A stretch of DNA of 64,000 nt from Ascarosepion bandense (GCA_037127315.1 JBBBDQ010001294.1:2939001-3003000), one strand, 5' to 3'; shown: positions 23,153 to 34,199, counted from the stretch's first letter. The notes: a model not told the origin generated them from the sequence alone. A program made the numbers and translations.

Positions 23153-26041
23153 ATGAAATTTAACAAACAAAATAGCAAGCCTAAACCAGCTAGTCGTAAA
23201 TCGCCCAAACCTATCTGCGTTACCTTCACAAATATACGAGGTATTCGCAGTAACTTTAATAGTGTAGAGTCTTTCCTTCTAACTAACTCACCCGATATCT
23301 TAGCTATATGTGAGACTAACCTTGACCCTTCTATCCCCTCTTCAGAGCTGTTCGTTCCTGGTTACCTTCCTCTCTTCAGGAAGGACTCCAATGTCCATAT
23401 GCATGGGCTTGGTGTATATGTCAGCGAACAACTCCCCCTAGCCAGGGTCACATCTCTTGAATCCCTTGATCATTCCTTCATGTGCTTCCGTCTCTCACTT
23501 CTAAGCTCGGTTAGCTATCTCTTCTTCCTCTACCGCTCCCCCTCCTCCTCTGACTGTACGTTACTTGATTGCATCTCTAATAACATCGACAGGGCCATTT
23601 CTTCTCACCCATCTGCCCAAATATTTGTGTTTGGTGATTTTAATGCCCACCATACCAAGTGGCTTGAAAACTCAGCCACCGACCTTGCTGGGATCCGCAC
23701 CATGCACTTTTCAATAGCCCAAGCTCTAACGCAAGTGGTGGACTTCCCCACGCGTTTCTCTAAAAACCCTAACGGAAGGGACTCTTTACTCGACCTTTGT
23801 TTTACTTCCATCCCAGACTCCTGCACTACCAGGCAACTCTGCCCCCTTGGAAATTCTGACCACGCCGTAGTCTCCGTAAACATATCAATCCGCACTAACT
23901 CTTCCCAAGAAAACCAGACCAGCAGAATATCATACTGCTACCAAAGAGCCGACTGGGACTCGTTCAGGGACTTCCTCTGCGACGTCCCCTGGAACAACGT
24001 CTTTGATCTTCCTGTCGAAGACTGTGCCTCCGAAGTCTCCTCTTGGGTTAAGGCTGGCATCGATGCTTTTATCCCTGCCAGAAAATTCCAACTAAAACCT
24101 AATTCGTCCCCCTGGTTCTCACCCGCTTGCTCGGCCGCTATTGCCCACCGGAACCATTTCTTCCGGCTCTATCGAAGCTGCTCGTCGAACCAAAACAGGC
24201 GCCTTTTCACCTCAGCACGGAACAAGTGCAAAAAAGTACTGAACGAAGCCAAGAGGGCGTTTGCTACCAGAATTAGGCAACGCATAGCATCCTCTAAGTT
24301 TGGCTCCAAAGATTACTGGCGTCTCTGCAAAAGCGTGCTCAGCAGGAACAAGACTTCAATACCCCCACTAATCAATGAATTTGAAGTTCTCACCTCCCCA
24401 GCCGACAAGGCTGAGTGCTTTGCCCGTAAATTCTCAACCAATTCGACACTGGACTCGTTAGGAATACCTACACCAGACTTCCCACCCAGAACTAAGGCTC
24501 AACTAAATAACGTCCTCATCTCGCCCTCGCTGGTCGCCAAGATAATTGCGCAACTTGACCCACACAAAGCGAGCGGCGGTGACGGAATCCCAGTCATAGT
24601 ACTGAAGAAATGTGCCCCAGAACTCTCCTCTGTCCTCTCTAAACTCTATAACCTCTGCCTATCTGCTTCCTGCTTTCCTGCCTGTTGGAAGTCCTCCTGC
24701 GTAGTACCTATATTTAAGAATTCTGGCGAACCCTCGGACCCCGCCAATTACCGTCCTATTAGTCTCCTTCCAATCTTTGGCAAAGTTTTCGAAGCCATTA
24801 TCAACGCCGAGGTGATTCAGCACCTTATGACCAACGGGCTTCTCACTGACAAACAGTATGGGTTTCGCTTCACCAGGTCTACTGCTGATATGCTAACGAC
24901 CATTACCGAGTACATATACCAGGCACTCGACAAGAATGGTGAAGCCCGAACCGTTGCCTTGGATATCTCCAAAGCATTCGACAGGGTCTGGCATGCTGGC
25001 CTCCTGTGCAAACTGCGGAGCTATGGGATAACTGGACATCTGTTTGACCTCATCCAGTCCTTCCTCTCTAACCGCACATTAAAGGTGGTATTAAATGGGC
25101 ATGCCTCCCAAAACTACCAGACGAACGCGGGCGTCCCTCAAGGTTCTATCCTAGGTCCCACGCTCTTTCTGATCTACATTAATGATCTCCCCGACACCAT
25201 TAGATCCCAAGTTGGCATGTATGCCGACGACACAACAATCTACTCCCGCATCGATCAGAAACCAGGTCTGGACGACAAAGTGAACCTCGCTGCCGCACTG
25301 GAAAGGGACCTCCAATCCGTAGTGACCTGGGGTAGGAAATGGTTGGTAAATTTCAATGCCTCCAAAACAAAGCTGTTATCAACTAACCACCATAGACTAT
25401 CGCATCTACCTCCCATTAGCATGGGACAGGCTAGCCTCCCAGAGAGTAAAATACTACGCCTCCTTGGCCTTACACTCTCGGCGGACCTCAAATGGAATGA
25501 CTATATTGAATCCATTGCCAAATCTGCTGCTATGAAAGTCGGCTCTCTGTGCAGGGCCCGGAAATTTTTCCCACCTGAAACTATTCTGCACATATACAAA
25601 TCTACCATCCGCCCGTGTATTGAATATTGCTGCCATATCTGGTCGGGTGCCCCTGCTGCTCTCCTTGGGCTTCTTGACAAAATACAAAGGAGGATCTGTA
25701 ACGTGGTTGATACTAACTTGGCAGACCGGCTGCAGCCGCTCTCACACCGGCGTGATGTAGCTTCCCTGTGCCTCTTCTACAAGTACTTTCATGGCTTCTG
25801 CTCCGATGAGCTTAGATCACTGGTGCCGCCCAAGCACGAATTTACACGAGATACTAGATTAGCAACTAGGTCCCACCCTTTTACAGTTAAACAAATAAGA
25901 TGTAACCGTAAATTCTACTCCAACAGCTTCTTTTCTCGCGCCTCCCGCCTGTGGAACTCCCTTCCACAAGTCTGCTTTCCCGACAGTTACAATCTCCAGG
26001 TGTTTAAATGTAGGGTCAATAGACACCTCCTATCACACTAA
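23153..26041 (+). CDS. Intact LINE ORF: endonuclease-reverse transcriptase
   Basis: An uninterrupted 962-residue ORF2-type protein of a non-LTR retrotransposon. An apurinic-type (EEP) endonuclease occupies about residues 20-245: FTNIRG with N27, E54 in CET, GDFNAHH with D163 and N165, and SDH at 236-238. It nicks target DNA. The reverse transcriptase is about 470-740: NYRPISLLP, motif A ALDISKAFDRVW with D604, motif B GVPQGSILGPTLF, and motif C YADD with D692-D693, all catalytic residues present. The tail has CCHIWSG and RLWNSLP motifs. No RNase H or CCHC finger is visible. The ATG at 23153 is the first in frame after the 5' UTR. It most resembles Jockey/CR1-group proteins; clade is not certain. 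Confidence 0.93.
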   Translation: MKFNKQNSKPKPASRKSPKPICVTFTNIRGIRSNFNSVESFLLTNSPDILAICETNLDPSIPSSELFVPGYLPLFRKDSNVHMHGLGVYVSEQLPLARVTSLESLDHSFMCFRLSLLSSVSYLFFLYRSPSSSDCTLLDCISNNIDRAISSHPSAQIFVFGDFNAHHTKWLENSATDLAGIRTMHFSIAQALTQVVDFPTRFSKNPNGRDSLLDLCFTSIPDSCTTRQLCPLGNSDHAVVSVNISIRTNSSQENQTSRISYCYQRADWDSFRDFLCDVPWNNVFDLPVEDCASEVSSWVKAGIDAFIPARKFQLKPNSSPWFSPACSAAIAHRNHFFRLYRSCSSNQNRRLFTSARNKCKKVLNEAKRAFATRIRQRIASSKFGSKDYWRLCKSVLSRNKTSIPPLINEFEVLTSPADKAECFARKFSTNSTLDSLGIPTPDFPPRTKAQLNNVLISPSLVAKIIAQLDPHKASGGDGIPVIVLKKCAPELSSVLSKLYNLCLSASCFPACWKSSCVVPIFKNSGEPSDPANYRPISLLPIFGKVFEAIINAEVIQHLMTNGLLTDKQYGFRFTRSTADMLTTITEYIYQALDKNGEARTVALDISKAFDRVWHAGLLCKLRSYGITGHLFDLIQSFLSNRTLKVVLNGHASQNYQTNAGVPQGSILGPTLFLIYINDLPDTIRSQVGMYADDTTIYSRIDQKPGLDDKVNLAAALERDLQSVVTWGRKWLVNFNASKTKLLSTNHHRLSHLPPISMGQASLPESKILRLLGLTLSADLKWNDYIESIAKSAAMKVGSLCRARKFFPPETILHIYKSTIRPCIEYCCHIWSGAPAALLGLLDKIQRRICNVVDTNLADRLQPLSHRRDVASLCLFYKYFHGFCSDELRSLVPPKHEFTRDTRLATRSHPFTVKQIRCNRKFYSNSFFSRASRLWNSLPQVCFPDSYNLQVFKCRVNRHLLSH

Positions 26042-26225
26042 CTCCCAACTATTCTCACAACACTCTCATCTACCAACCCTCATTCTCGGTATCCTCACCC
26101 GCCTATCACCCACCCTCTTAAATGTCCTATATTTAACCAGCCTTTCTCCTCTCTACGTAGCCCCCTGCACAGTAGTGGCAGTGACATGCCTTGCTCGGGG
26201 TGAAACGCTTATAAAAAAAAAAAAA

Positions 26226-27606
26226 TAATGCGTAAGGAGTACTATAGAAGAGTATGATAGCAATTAAGAAGTGAACTGAATTCTCAGAACAGAATTATGA
26301 CCATTAATAACCTTATTATCCTAGGGGTTCAATATAGTTTCAATGTCTTGAACTGGACTCTAAATGACATCAGCCAAATGGATTCTGAGACAGGAAGGCT
26401 TTTTTCTAAGTATATGATGCATCATCCAAAGGCTGATTTAGATTGTCTATATATGCCCCATAAAGAAGGTGGAAGCGGTCTTATTCAGCTAAAATTTTCA
26501 TACAAGATAACTATTGGCTTAGTAACATACATGGAAACAACAAAGAACTGAATGATACAATTAGTTAGACAATATGAAAACAGAAAGAAAAATATTCAAT
26601 AATGAAAGAAGGCAGTAAATACAAACAAGATTTATATTTAGTAGATTCTGTAGAAAACCAAATGAACCCAAGAACCAACTCTTGCAGCAAAAATATGAAA
26701 AAGAAAGCCAAGCATAAGACAAACCTCTGCATGACCAATATCCAGAAAAAGCTAATAAACCTGATGTTGATAAAGTTAATCCTCATCGATGGTTACAAGC
26801 ATCTAGGTTAAAGTCTGAAACTCAAGGCTTTATTCTTGCAGCACAAGACCAGAGTTTTTCACTAGGAACTTTCAGGCAAATATCATGCAAAATAATGTGG
26901 ATCCAAACTGCAGGTACTCTGACAAATACCAGGAAACAATAGATCATCTAATCTCAGGATGTTCTATAATGAATATAAAAATCATCACAATAGAGTAGGG
27001 TAATATTTGCATTGGACAATGTGCAAACACTGTTAAAAATATGTAAACAAACACTGGCATGAAGATCACCCAGCACCAGTTACATAAATAGAAAATGTCA
27101 CCATTCTATGGAATTACACCATCTACAGAGACAAGAAAATTGAAGCAAATAGGCCAGATATTATAGTCAAAAACCAAAAAGAAAAAATGCTTACTAATTG
27201 ATATGGCTTGTCCAGCAGATTTAACATAGCAACCAAGGAATTTGAAAAACTATCAAAGTATAAAAACTTGGAAAATGGAATGGAAAACAATGTGGAAATT
27301 GAAAACAAGAACAGCACCAGTAGGTGCACTTGGAATAATGAAAAATGGGACAGCTCTTGAAAGAATTCCGGGGGAATCTCAGCTTAAGAGGTATACAAAA
27401 AAATGTCTTAATAAGTACAGCCCACACACTAAGAACTTTGTCTGTGTAATGCTAGTGATGTTATGGAAGATAGAAAAACAAATGTATTGTAGCCATAACA
27501 ACACACCACAACCTGCTTTAGGCCTTTCTGTAGACTTGGTAGGTATTGTGAACATAGCAAAAATTGAATTATGATAAAAGTGGAATAATAATAATAATAA
27601 TAATAA
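26226..27606 (+). pseudogene. RLE-type LINE, 3' portion with endonuclease
   Basis: It continues the element cut at 22508: RKEYYRRV, TELNSQN-like, IMTINNLIILGVQYSFNVL, then HHPKADLDCLYMPHKEGGSGL. After that come a cysteine-containing segment (CRYSDKYQETIDHLISGC) and a PD-(D/E)xK restriction-like endonuclease signature: NRPDIIV followed by CLLIDMACP, near 27150-27215. Downstream endonuclease placement is typical of R2/R4/NeSL-type LINEs. Frameshifts and stops break it. It appears to end in (AAT)n at 27585-27606. 84- and 110-codon open frames are fragments of this protein. Confidence 0.8.
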
Positions 27607-27629
27607 CAACATTGTAGCAGAAATCTCAA

Positions 27630-27900
27630 AAATTGAGCACATGAGGACGTCAGTACTTCCAGTAATAGTTGGAGCCCTCGGACTAACTAGAAAAGGTTAC
27701 AATAGATGCATTGAAGGGATTCCTTCTAGTTCATGTCTTAAAGAAATACAAAAATTGTACTCACAAGTACAGCTCACACTTAACAAAGGGCTTTATCTAT
27801 GTAAAATGTGTGTGAACTTAGGGCTATTGGGCTTTTTGTCATTATGCCATTTCTGAACTTAGGTCTCTGCTTGGGACCTGGAAAAAATTAGTATACAACA
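27630..27900 (+). pseudogene. RLE-type LINE, second 3' end
   Basis: A 71-codon frame with TSVLPVIVGALGLTRKG and EGIPSSSCLKEIQKLYSQ repeats the C-terminal end of the element just upstream (APVGALGIMKNGT and ERIPGESQLKR). It is therefore a second 3'-truncated copy inserted immediately after the first, in the same direction. Confidence 0.7.
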
Positions 27901-28325
27901 TAAATTAAGAGAAAAAATTAATATATTTATGTTTATAAATATATATATAATGAAAATAAACTGGACGCCTTTATAAATCCATTGGTAATAGCTTATTTTA
28001 CAGAGCTCTTACAGACCCCTCGGGTGGCTGTGTTTCTATCTCAGACAATAAGATGACCTTGAACTAAACTTTTAGTTGTCTATTCTCAAATACATGACAG
28101 TAAATTTAGGGGCAGTATTTTCACTAGAAGAATTGAATTGTTAGCTTTTTATATATTAATTCTAACGGCAATAATATATATATATGGTAATAATTATTAT
28201 TATAATAATAATAGTGTACTGCAACTCAATAGCTATAAAGTTTTGGTGTTAAAAATGTGGTTAATTTATTTAGTAATATATATAGATAGGGAGATTTTAA
28301 AAAAATAAAAATTAATAAAAACTTA
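27901..28325. other. AT-rich spacer, no gene seen
   Basis: Contains TA and TAA tracts. Nothing is recognised. Confidence 0.45.
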
Positions 28326-28329
28326 AGAA

Positions 28330-30480
28330 TAAAGATGCTATCCAGTGAGATGAATTAATTGGAGTGGAAGGTTATAACCTTGTACAACTTATAAACAGTC
28401 GTGTTTCAATGTTTTGCCACTGAAGGCTAGAAATGTCAAAAATATTAAATGGAAAAAAGAGAAAAAGATGAAGGACAAAATAAAAAGGAAAAAAGAAAAA
28501 AGAAGAAGAAGTGACAAGAGAGAAGAGAAAGAAAAGAAAAAGACTAGCACAGAAAAATGGAAATGTTAGAAAAGATAGAATAAATTAAAATAAGGTAAAT
28601 ATAAAAAAAATTCCAAGCCAAAATAAAAGATAAGAATAATGTAAAAAATCAGAATCAGAATTAAAATTAAACCATAAATAAAGAAGGGGATTTTTTCATT
28701 TGTACAAATAAAAGAATAATAGTGATTAAAAAATTGTCAGTTCAATAAGCTCAATTTTTTAAGTTATAAAAAGAGCAAGTTACAAAAATTTTGACATAAA
28801 TTTGAGATAAATTTAGATAGTAAGGGTATGGAAGATTCTATGGTTGCAAAAATTAGTGATTTCATTACATTGGTTCAATAAGTCAGTTTTGGGGAATTTT
28901 ATTATATAGATTTTTCTTGTAAGCAAAGGAAACATATTTCATGTAATGGTTTACATGTTCTAGCTTTATTTAATATTTTCCATTTAACTGTATGAGTTTT
29001 ATTTGAATCTTTCAATTACTAGTAGTATTTAGAGAGAGAAGTAGAATTATTGCATACTTTATTATTGAAAGATAAGTTATGCTGGTAAAATCAAAACTTA
29101 AAATTAGTATTAATAAATCCGATATAATGTTTGATAAGATTAGGATTTTCATTAGTTGAGATAGTAGATTGGTATACAATGGAATCTGTAAAGCATTTAT
29201 TTTGCAAAGAACATACACTAGGGTTATGACAATTGCAGGAACTTGTGTTATCATTATTTATGGTAAGCTGGTTATAATTAATATCATAATGTTGTTTTAG
29301 GATTTTATTATTGTGTTTTTTATTATCATATCAGAATTGCAGCTATAACTTCAGTGTATTTTTATTAAAAATTTTGCTAAGTTGGAAAGTGTTTTTGAAC
29401 TAGATTAAAGAATTTATTGCCTAACTTGCTAAGTATTTGGTTAAATGGGGGTGTGTACCAAATTATTTTCCTATTTCAATTATGTTTGGTATTGTGATTA
29501 TTTTGTTTATGATATTTAATATCCTCACAATTATAGCCACTGTTTTTTAGGGCTGTATTATATAATGACTACACTGATAGAAAATTTCTTCAGAGGAGGA
29601 ATTATTGTTAATTCTGTCTTTGACTGAATGTAGCTTATGTTTAATAATAGATGGTGGGTGATTTGATTTAGGATGTATGTAGACATGATTAGCATTATGT
29701 TTTACATATGACAAGTACTATTAACTAAGTCAAGTTTAACATTTATAAAGTCAACTTTTTTAAGGTTGGTATTTACTATTACTTTAAGATTAAAGTTCTT
29801 CAGTATTTTATGCATGTATTTACAGATTCTATCTACTTTTGAGTTAGTGGAATTATGGATAATCATGAAACCATCATCTCTATACAATCAAATATCTTTT
29901 ATATTGACATCACAATGAGCAGTGAGATTATACAAAATAAAACAGCCTACAAAATCTGATGATTCTGCAGAATCCAGTGCTTCCATGGAAATGTCAATAG
30001 GTCCTTGGAATTAGCTTTTATTCACTGTTTGTTGTTATGGATGAGGATGGATTGTTTTGAGTTTAAAATTATATTTTTTTCTACTCTAGTGAGGACCAAA
30101 AATTCTAAAGCAAAGTCCAAGGTAATTGCAAACTATTCTTCAAGATGGAGGAGTAATAATTCACTATGTCGAATGGATAAATGAAAATTTATGTTTGTTG
30201 TTAATTTGTTTGAAACATTTTAAGACTTCAGTGGTATTACTCCATTGGGTTAATCCAATATTATTTTGAATTTGTTGGTTAACTTTCTTTAGAACTTTTT
30301 ACTAATACTACCAATTTCCAGTTGTGTACAATTAATTATTCTGGTTGTGTAGTTACTATCAAAGTCCGGTTTGCGATCCTTGATGTAAAATTCAATAGGG
30401 TTGAGCTTACCCAGTCACTAATTTTAAACTTGTTGGCTATAATTTTACTAGCAAGACTAATGTTGTCAACTATATTATAA
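28330..30480 (-). pseudogene. Penelope-like retroelement, degraded copy
   Basis: Read on the minus strand: QWSNTTEVLKCFKQINNKHKF near 30200 (degraded RT), YRDDGFMIIHN near 29887, the motif C variant typical of Penelope-like elements, then NLKKVDFINVKLDL. Downstream (29255-28990) comes CNCHNPSVCSLQNKC with IVYQSTI, then HYIGF, the type of cysteine-containing GIY-YIG endonuclease found at the C-terminus of these elements. The 3' part includes a purine-rich stretch at 28440-28620. Several frameshifts and stops are present; the copy is not functional. Confidence 0.75.
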
Positions 30481-30663
30481 AAAAGTTAATATTTGCACTA
30501 ATAATATAGTTGCCAATGAAAGAAAGAAATATGTGTGTGTATCTGTGTATGCTTAAATAACAAATCTTTTTTCCGTAAGCAGGCGTTTCTCATGATGAAA
30601 GAAGAATGAAAATGAGTGACTTTTAAAAAAACTGTTAATATTTATTCTGTGTCTTTTCTTTAG

Positions 30664-30984
30664 GATATGCACTGTGGTGCAGTGGATATTGGCTTGGGAT
30701 GAGAAGTTGAAGAACCAAGTTTAAATTCCAGTTAATTTTGTTACATTCACTTACACACAAATACCCTTTGGAAAGGTATTAATCCATTTCTTCCCTCCAG
30801 CTAAGGATCAAATAACAGAATAGATTGGGTTCTATAGCTTTGGTTGGCATCCAGTCTACCACAGAAAGTAATGAAACCTACTATAGGAAAATCTTTTACC
30901 CAGTCAGTCATGTCTCTTTTGAGACATAATTGCCCGAGCGTGTATCACATATGGCATTTAACTGACTTTTCTTTATAATTCTTA
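30664..30984 (+). mobile_element. SINE type 1, full-length copy
   Basis: The tRNA-like head has an A box (CTGTGGTGCAGTGGATATTGG) and a B-box-like segment (AAGTTTAAATTCC). The body has ACACAAATACCCTTTGGAAA and GGTTGGCATCCAGTCTACC, and the tail has GAGACATAATTGCCCGAGCG then GCATTTAACTGAC. It is about 320 bp with all modules, and is used here as a reference for the other copies. Resembles tRNA-derived SINEs described from octopus. Confidence 0.9.
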
Positions 30985-30999
30985 GTTGATATCCAAAGT

Positions 31000-31315
31000 T
31001 ATTAATATATTTTTCCAGCTTTTTTCTATTAAATTAAACGTAAATCTTCATTTCATTTTCAGAATGACTTGTAAGCAAGAAATTCATTTAACTCTTTCTG
31101 AAATGAATCCAAGGCAAATCCTCATGCAATGCATCAGAATGGGTTTAAAGTAAAAGATTTTAAAAGTCCTGATATTTGTCAATATTTTTTGGATTTTAAA
31201 TCCTGTTTTGCACATAGATATAAATAAGGTGTATTTAGGCAGCAAAAATTATTAAAAGCTTTTTTTAATCGTTTCTCTCCAAGCAAGGCGATAATGCCCC
31301 TAGGATGCAGGGGTT
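31000..31315. other. Unrecognised spacer
   Basis: No gene seen. The 66-codon frame 31179-31379 is the reverse of the RTE-like LINE end plus flank. Confidence 0.4.
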
Positions 31316-31316
31316 C

Positions 31317-31985
31317 TTCTTTGCCTTCTTCTTCTATGTGCCCTGTCCCTTCAGGATGTAGACAATCATGGCCTTCCATATTTCCCTATCCCTAATTGCT
31401 CTTAGCATGCTTTCTCGTGTTACCTCGACCAAATTCTGCTCTACCATCCACTTGCTCAAGCTCATCAAGTATGTTACATGTTGCTTTCCCCTGTCTCTCT
31501 TTCCCTCTATCTGACAAGTGAACTTCCTTTCTCATTACATGTCCCAGGAACATCAGCTGTCATTTCCTGATTTTGAGTATTAGTTTCCTTTCTGTTTCCA
31601 TTCTCTCAAAAACCTCATCATTGCTCAAATATTGGGTTCATGGTATCCTCAGTATCCTTCTGTAGAACCCCATTTCGGTTGCTTCATTTCTCTCATTCAT
31701 CTTTGAGAAGATTGTCCAGCATTTACTGCCATATTGAAGAACAGACATCTCATATTCCTTTCTTTGTTTCTAGCAAAATTTTCCTGTCTCTCAATACTCT
31801 ACTCAGCTTCTGGAATGCATCCTTAGCCACCCCAATTTGTCTTTGGATTTCAGTGTTGCACTTTCTGTCTTCTGTTATAACACTTCCCTGGTATTTAAAT
31901 TTCTGTACCTGATTGATTCTACTATCCTTGATCTGTAGTTGGTATTTTGGGCTCCTCTTTTTACTGATGACCGTGCATAGAATGG
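31317..31985 (-). pseudogene. RTE-like LINE, 3' fragment
   Basis: The minus strand matches the ORF end at 35.3-36.1 kb: VQKFKYQG-like, the KLSRVLRDRK-like stretch, MWFYRRILRIP and the end ACATCCTGAAGGGACAGGG followed by an (AGAAGA)-type tail. The frame is broken repeatedly. Same family as copies at 20.2, 33.8, 35.3, 46 and 61 kb. Confidence 0.8.
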
Positions 31986-32330
31986 TAAGACTTAAGTAGG
32001 GAGGATTGAGGAAAGGACGATGAAGGATCAGGATTCAGGAAGAAGAGAGAAGATGGGGATAATGTAGCATTTAATTTCTGAAGGTTGTAGGTGACAGGAA
32101 AATATGATATTGAAAGAGTGAAGAAACTATTAGAATAGAACTTACAGTTGCATCTGATTTGAACAATATAAATAAGTCAGCCTACCCATGTTTTATTAAG
32201 CATTTCCATATATTGTTTTCCCTTCCAAAGACTATGCTAACTTATCATTCAGTTAGATCAAGAACATAGTAGCTTCCAATTTAGCACAAGAAATAAATGA
32301 CATCCGTGCTTCTTGGACTAACCACCAGCC
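31986..32330. other. Unrecognised spacer
   Basis: Purine-rich at 31990-32130, otherwise nothing recognised. Confidence 0.4.
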
Positions 32331-32529
32331 TTTAGACAGAATGAAACGGAATTCATTCTGTTCAAATAGATGCTGCCATCATTCCACAGATAAACCTTTA
32401 TATTCCTAAAAGTATTTATTTTATATAGCAATAAAATAGGAATACATATATTTACGTACTTAAAACGATATTTTTAATATTTGAGTAGATGCTATGGTGT
32501 ATTTATTAAACAGTATATTCGTTTATTTA
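32331..32529. repeat. 199-bp inverted repeat, left arm
   Basis: Reverse complement of 34682-34880 with only about three mismatches. It begins TTTAGACAGAATGAAACGG and contains ATACATATATTTACGTACTTAAAACG. Spacing between the arms is about 2.15 kb. The high identity indicates a recent common origin. Confidence 0.93.
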
Positions 32530-32533
32530 TTTA

Positions 32534-32583
32534 AAAAAATTAACCACCTATGAGTTGACTAACTCATAGGTGGTTAATTTTTT
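32534..32583. repeat. Perfect 23-bp hairpin with 4-base loop
   Basis: 32534-32556 and 32561-32583 are exact reverse complements (core TTAACCACCTATGAGTT) around GACT. It lies just inside the left arm of the 199-bp inverted repeat. Confidence 0.95.
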
Positions 32584-33000
32584 GAAATTATCCAGGTTTA
32601 CAAAATGAACAAAATGTGGCTCTACAAAAGGTAGCTCATAAAGATACCTATGTTTATGCATGCCCAGTTCATGTACACTGTGAGTCATGAATCATAAGTG
32701 CCAAGTTAACATCAGTATCAAGGTGATAAACATGGAGGTCAAACACTGGATCAAAGGGTTTTAAAAAGGGATTCTATTGTTGACTAGGTAATATTTACTA
32801 AACAGTTCCTTGGCTTTACTAATATGAGCCCCAATGAGGACTGATTTTCCTGCATGTGAAATTGATTTGAAAATCTATAGTTCTATATTGTGTCACACAC
32901 CTTATCTCCTACTCTGTAACTGTTTCTTTCATTTTTACACACACACACACACTATATATATAGAGAGAAAGATTGAGTTAGAGGTATGAAGAATAAGCTA
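32584..33000. other. Unrecognised spacer
   Basis: No gene seen; (AC)n at 32937-32952. Confidence 0.45.
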
Positions 33001-33043
33001 ACTAGCTAGATAGATATAAACAGAGACAAATAGATGTAAGCAG

Positions 33044-33096
<53 letters not shown>

Positions 33097-33109
33097 TGAA
33101 CAAGCTGAA

Positions 33110-33152
<43 letters not shown>

Positions 33153-33165
33153 TGAACAAGCTGAA

Positions 33166-33196
<31 letters not shown>

Positions 33197-33209
33197 TGAA
33201 CAAGCTGAA

Positions 33210-33262
<53 letters not shown>

Positions 33263-33271
33263 GAACGTGAA

Positions 33272-33302
<31 letters not shown>

Positions 33303-33315
33303 TGAACAAGCTGAA

Positions 33316-33354
<39 letters not shown>

Positions 33355-33367
33355 TGAACAAGCTGAA

Positions 33368-33406
<39 letters not shown>

Positions 33407-33418
33407 TGAACAAGCTAA

Positions 33419-33461
<43 letters not shown>

Positions 33462-33474
33462 TGAACAAGCTGAA

Positions 33475-33517
<43 letters not shown>

Positions 33518-33528
33518 TGAACAAGCTG

Positions 33529-33579
<51 letters not shown>

Positions 33580-33580
33580 A
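33000..33580. repeat. Composite (GATA)n array with 9 regular spacers
   Basis: Runs of GATA are separated nine times by ATGAACAAGCTGAAAAA or close variants, starting at 33096, 33152, 33196, 33261, 33302, 33354, 33406, 33461 and 33517. Start-to-start distances are 41-65 bp and mostly differ by multiples of four. The left end carries CAGAGACAAATAGATGTAAGCAGAG, the reverse complement of a spacer in the TATC array at 15.0-15.1 kb. All long minus-strand frames here are repeat artefacts. Confidence 0.97.
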
Positions 33581-33830
33581 GTGTCCTTTATATTTTATCA
33601 CATTTTTGAACACCTGAGATCATTTAAACATCAAACACATAATCCTTTTATAACTTTTTAAAGCACTGATTGTAAATCATAGGCTTATTTAATTAAATTT
33701 CAGAAACTAAAATGTTAGTAAAAATTATATATAAATTTATGGTGTCCTGATATATGTAAAGATGTATGAGTAGGTGCTGAAAAGTTTATAACTTTAACTA
33801 CTTCCTAATAGTTCACTAGTTGACTTCTTC
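33581..33830. other. Unrecognised AT-rich spacer
   Basis: No gene or clear repeat visible. Confidence 0.4.
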
Positions 33831-34060
33831 TACTTTTTACTGTATCTATTCAGGACGTGGGCAATTATGGCTCTCCACAGCTGCCTCTCTTTTGTGGCTC
33901 TTAGTAAGTTTTGTCTTCTTGCTATCTCTCCTAATTCCGGCTCTTTCACCCAATTATGCAAGATCTTCTGGTAGCTTTTACAGTTTTTCACCATATTTTT
34001 TGTCTTCGTTATGCCTTTTGAGTGTTAAATCCTTCAAGTCCTCTTTTCTTATTTATGTAT
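33830..34060 (-). pseudogene. RTE-like LINE, short 3' end fragment
   Basis: The minus strand has AGAGCCACAAAAGAGAGG, then CCATAATTGCCCACGTCCTG, matching the end of the copy at 35.3 kb (ATGATCGCCTACGTCCTG). Coding sense is lost. Confidence 0.6.
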
Positions 34061-34199
34061 CCTAGATTGATCAATGAATTGGTTCGTTTTTACGGCTTAT
34101 CAACCTTTTACCAGTTATTTAAAGCCAGGCAATATTTTTAGATTGTTAGAATTTTTCTTTTTTGAGATAATGATTTAGTGCTACATGTCCTAGTACCCG

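Larger units (their letters stand above)
22509..26225 (+). mobile_element. Young full-length LINE family A element
   Basis: 5' UTR, a single intact ORF, a 3' UTR of about 170 bp and a 13-base A tail at 26213-26225. The end motif (GTAGCCCCCTGCAC, CCTTGCTCGGGGTGAAACG) is shared by six other fragments in the window. It interrupts an older RLE-type LINE, whose coding sequence continues on both sides. No convincing target-site duplication could be seen, so the exact left boundary is uncertain. Confidence 0.88.

Noticed and set aside
33000..33580. CRISPR-like regular repeat-spacer pattern
   Set aside because: The regular part is a GATA microsatellite and the punctuating motif is constant; there are no unique spacers, and the DNA is eukaryotic.
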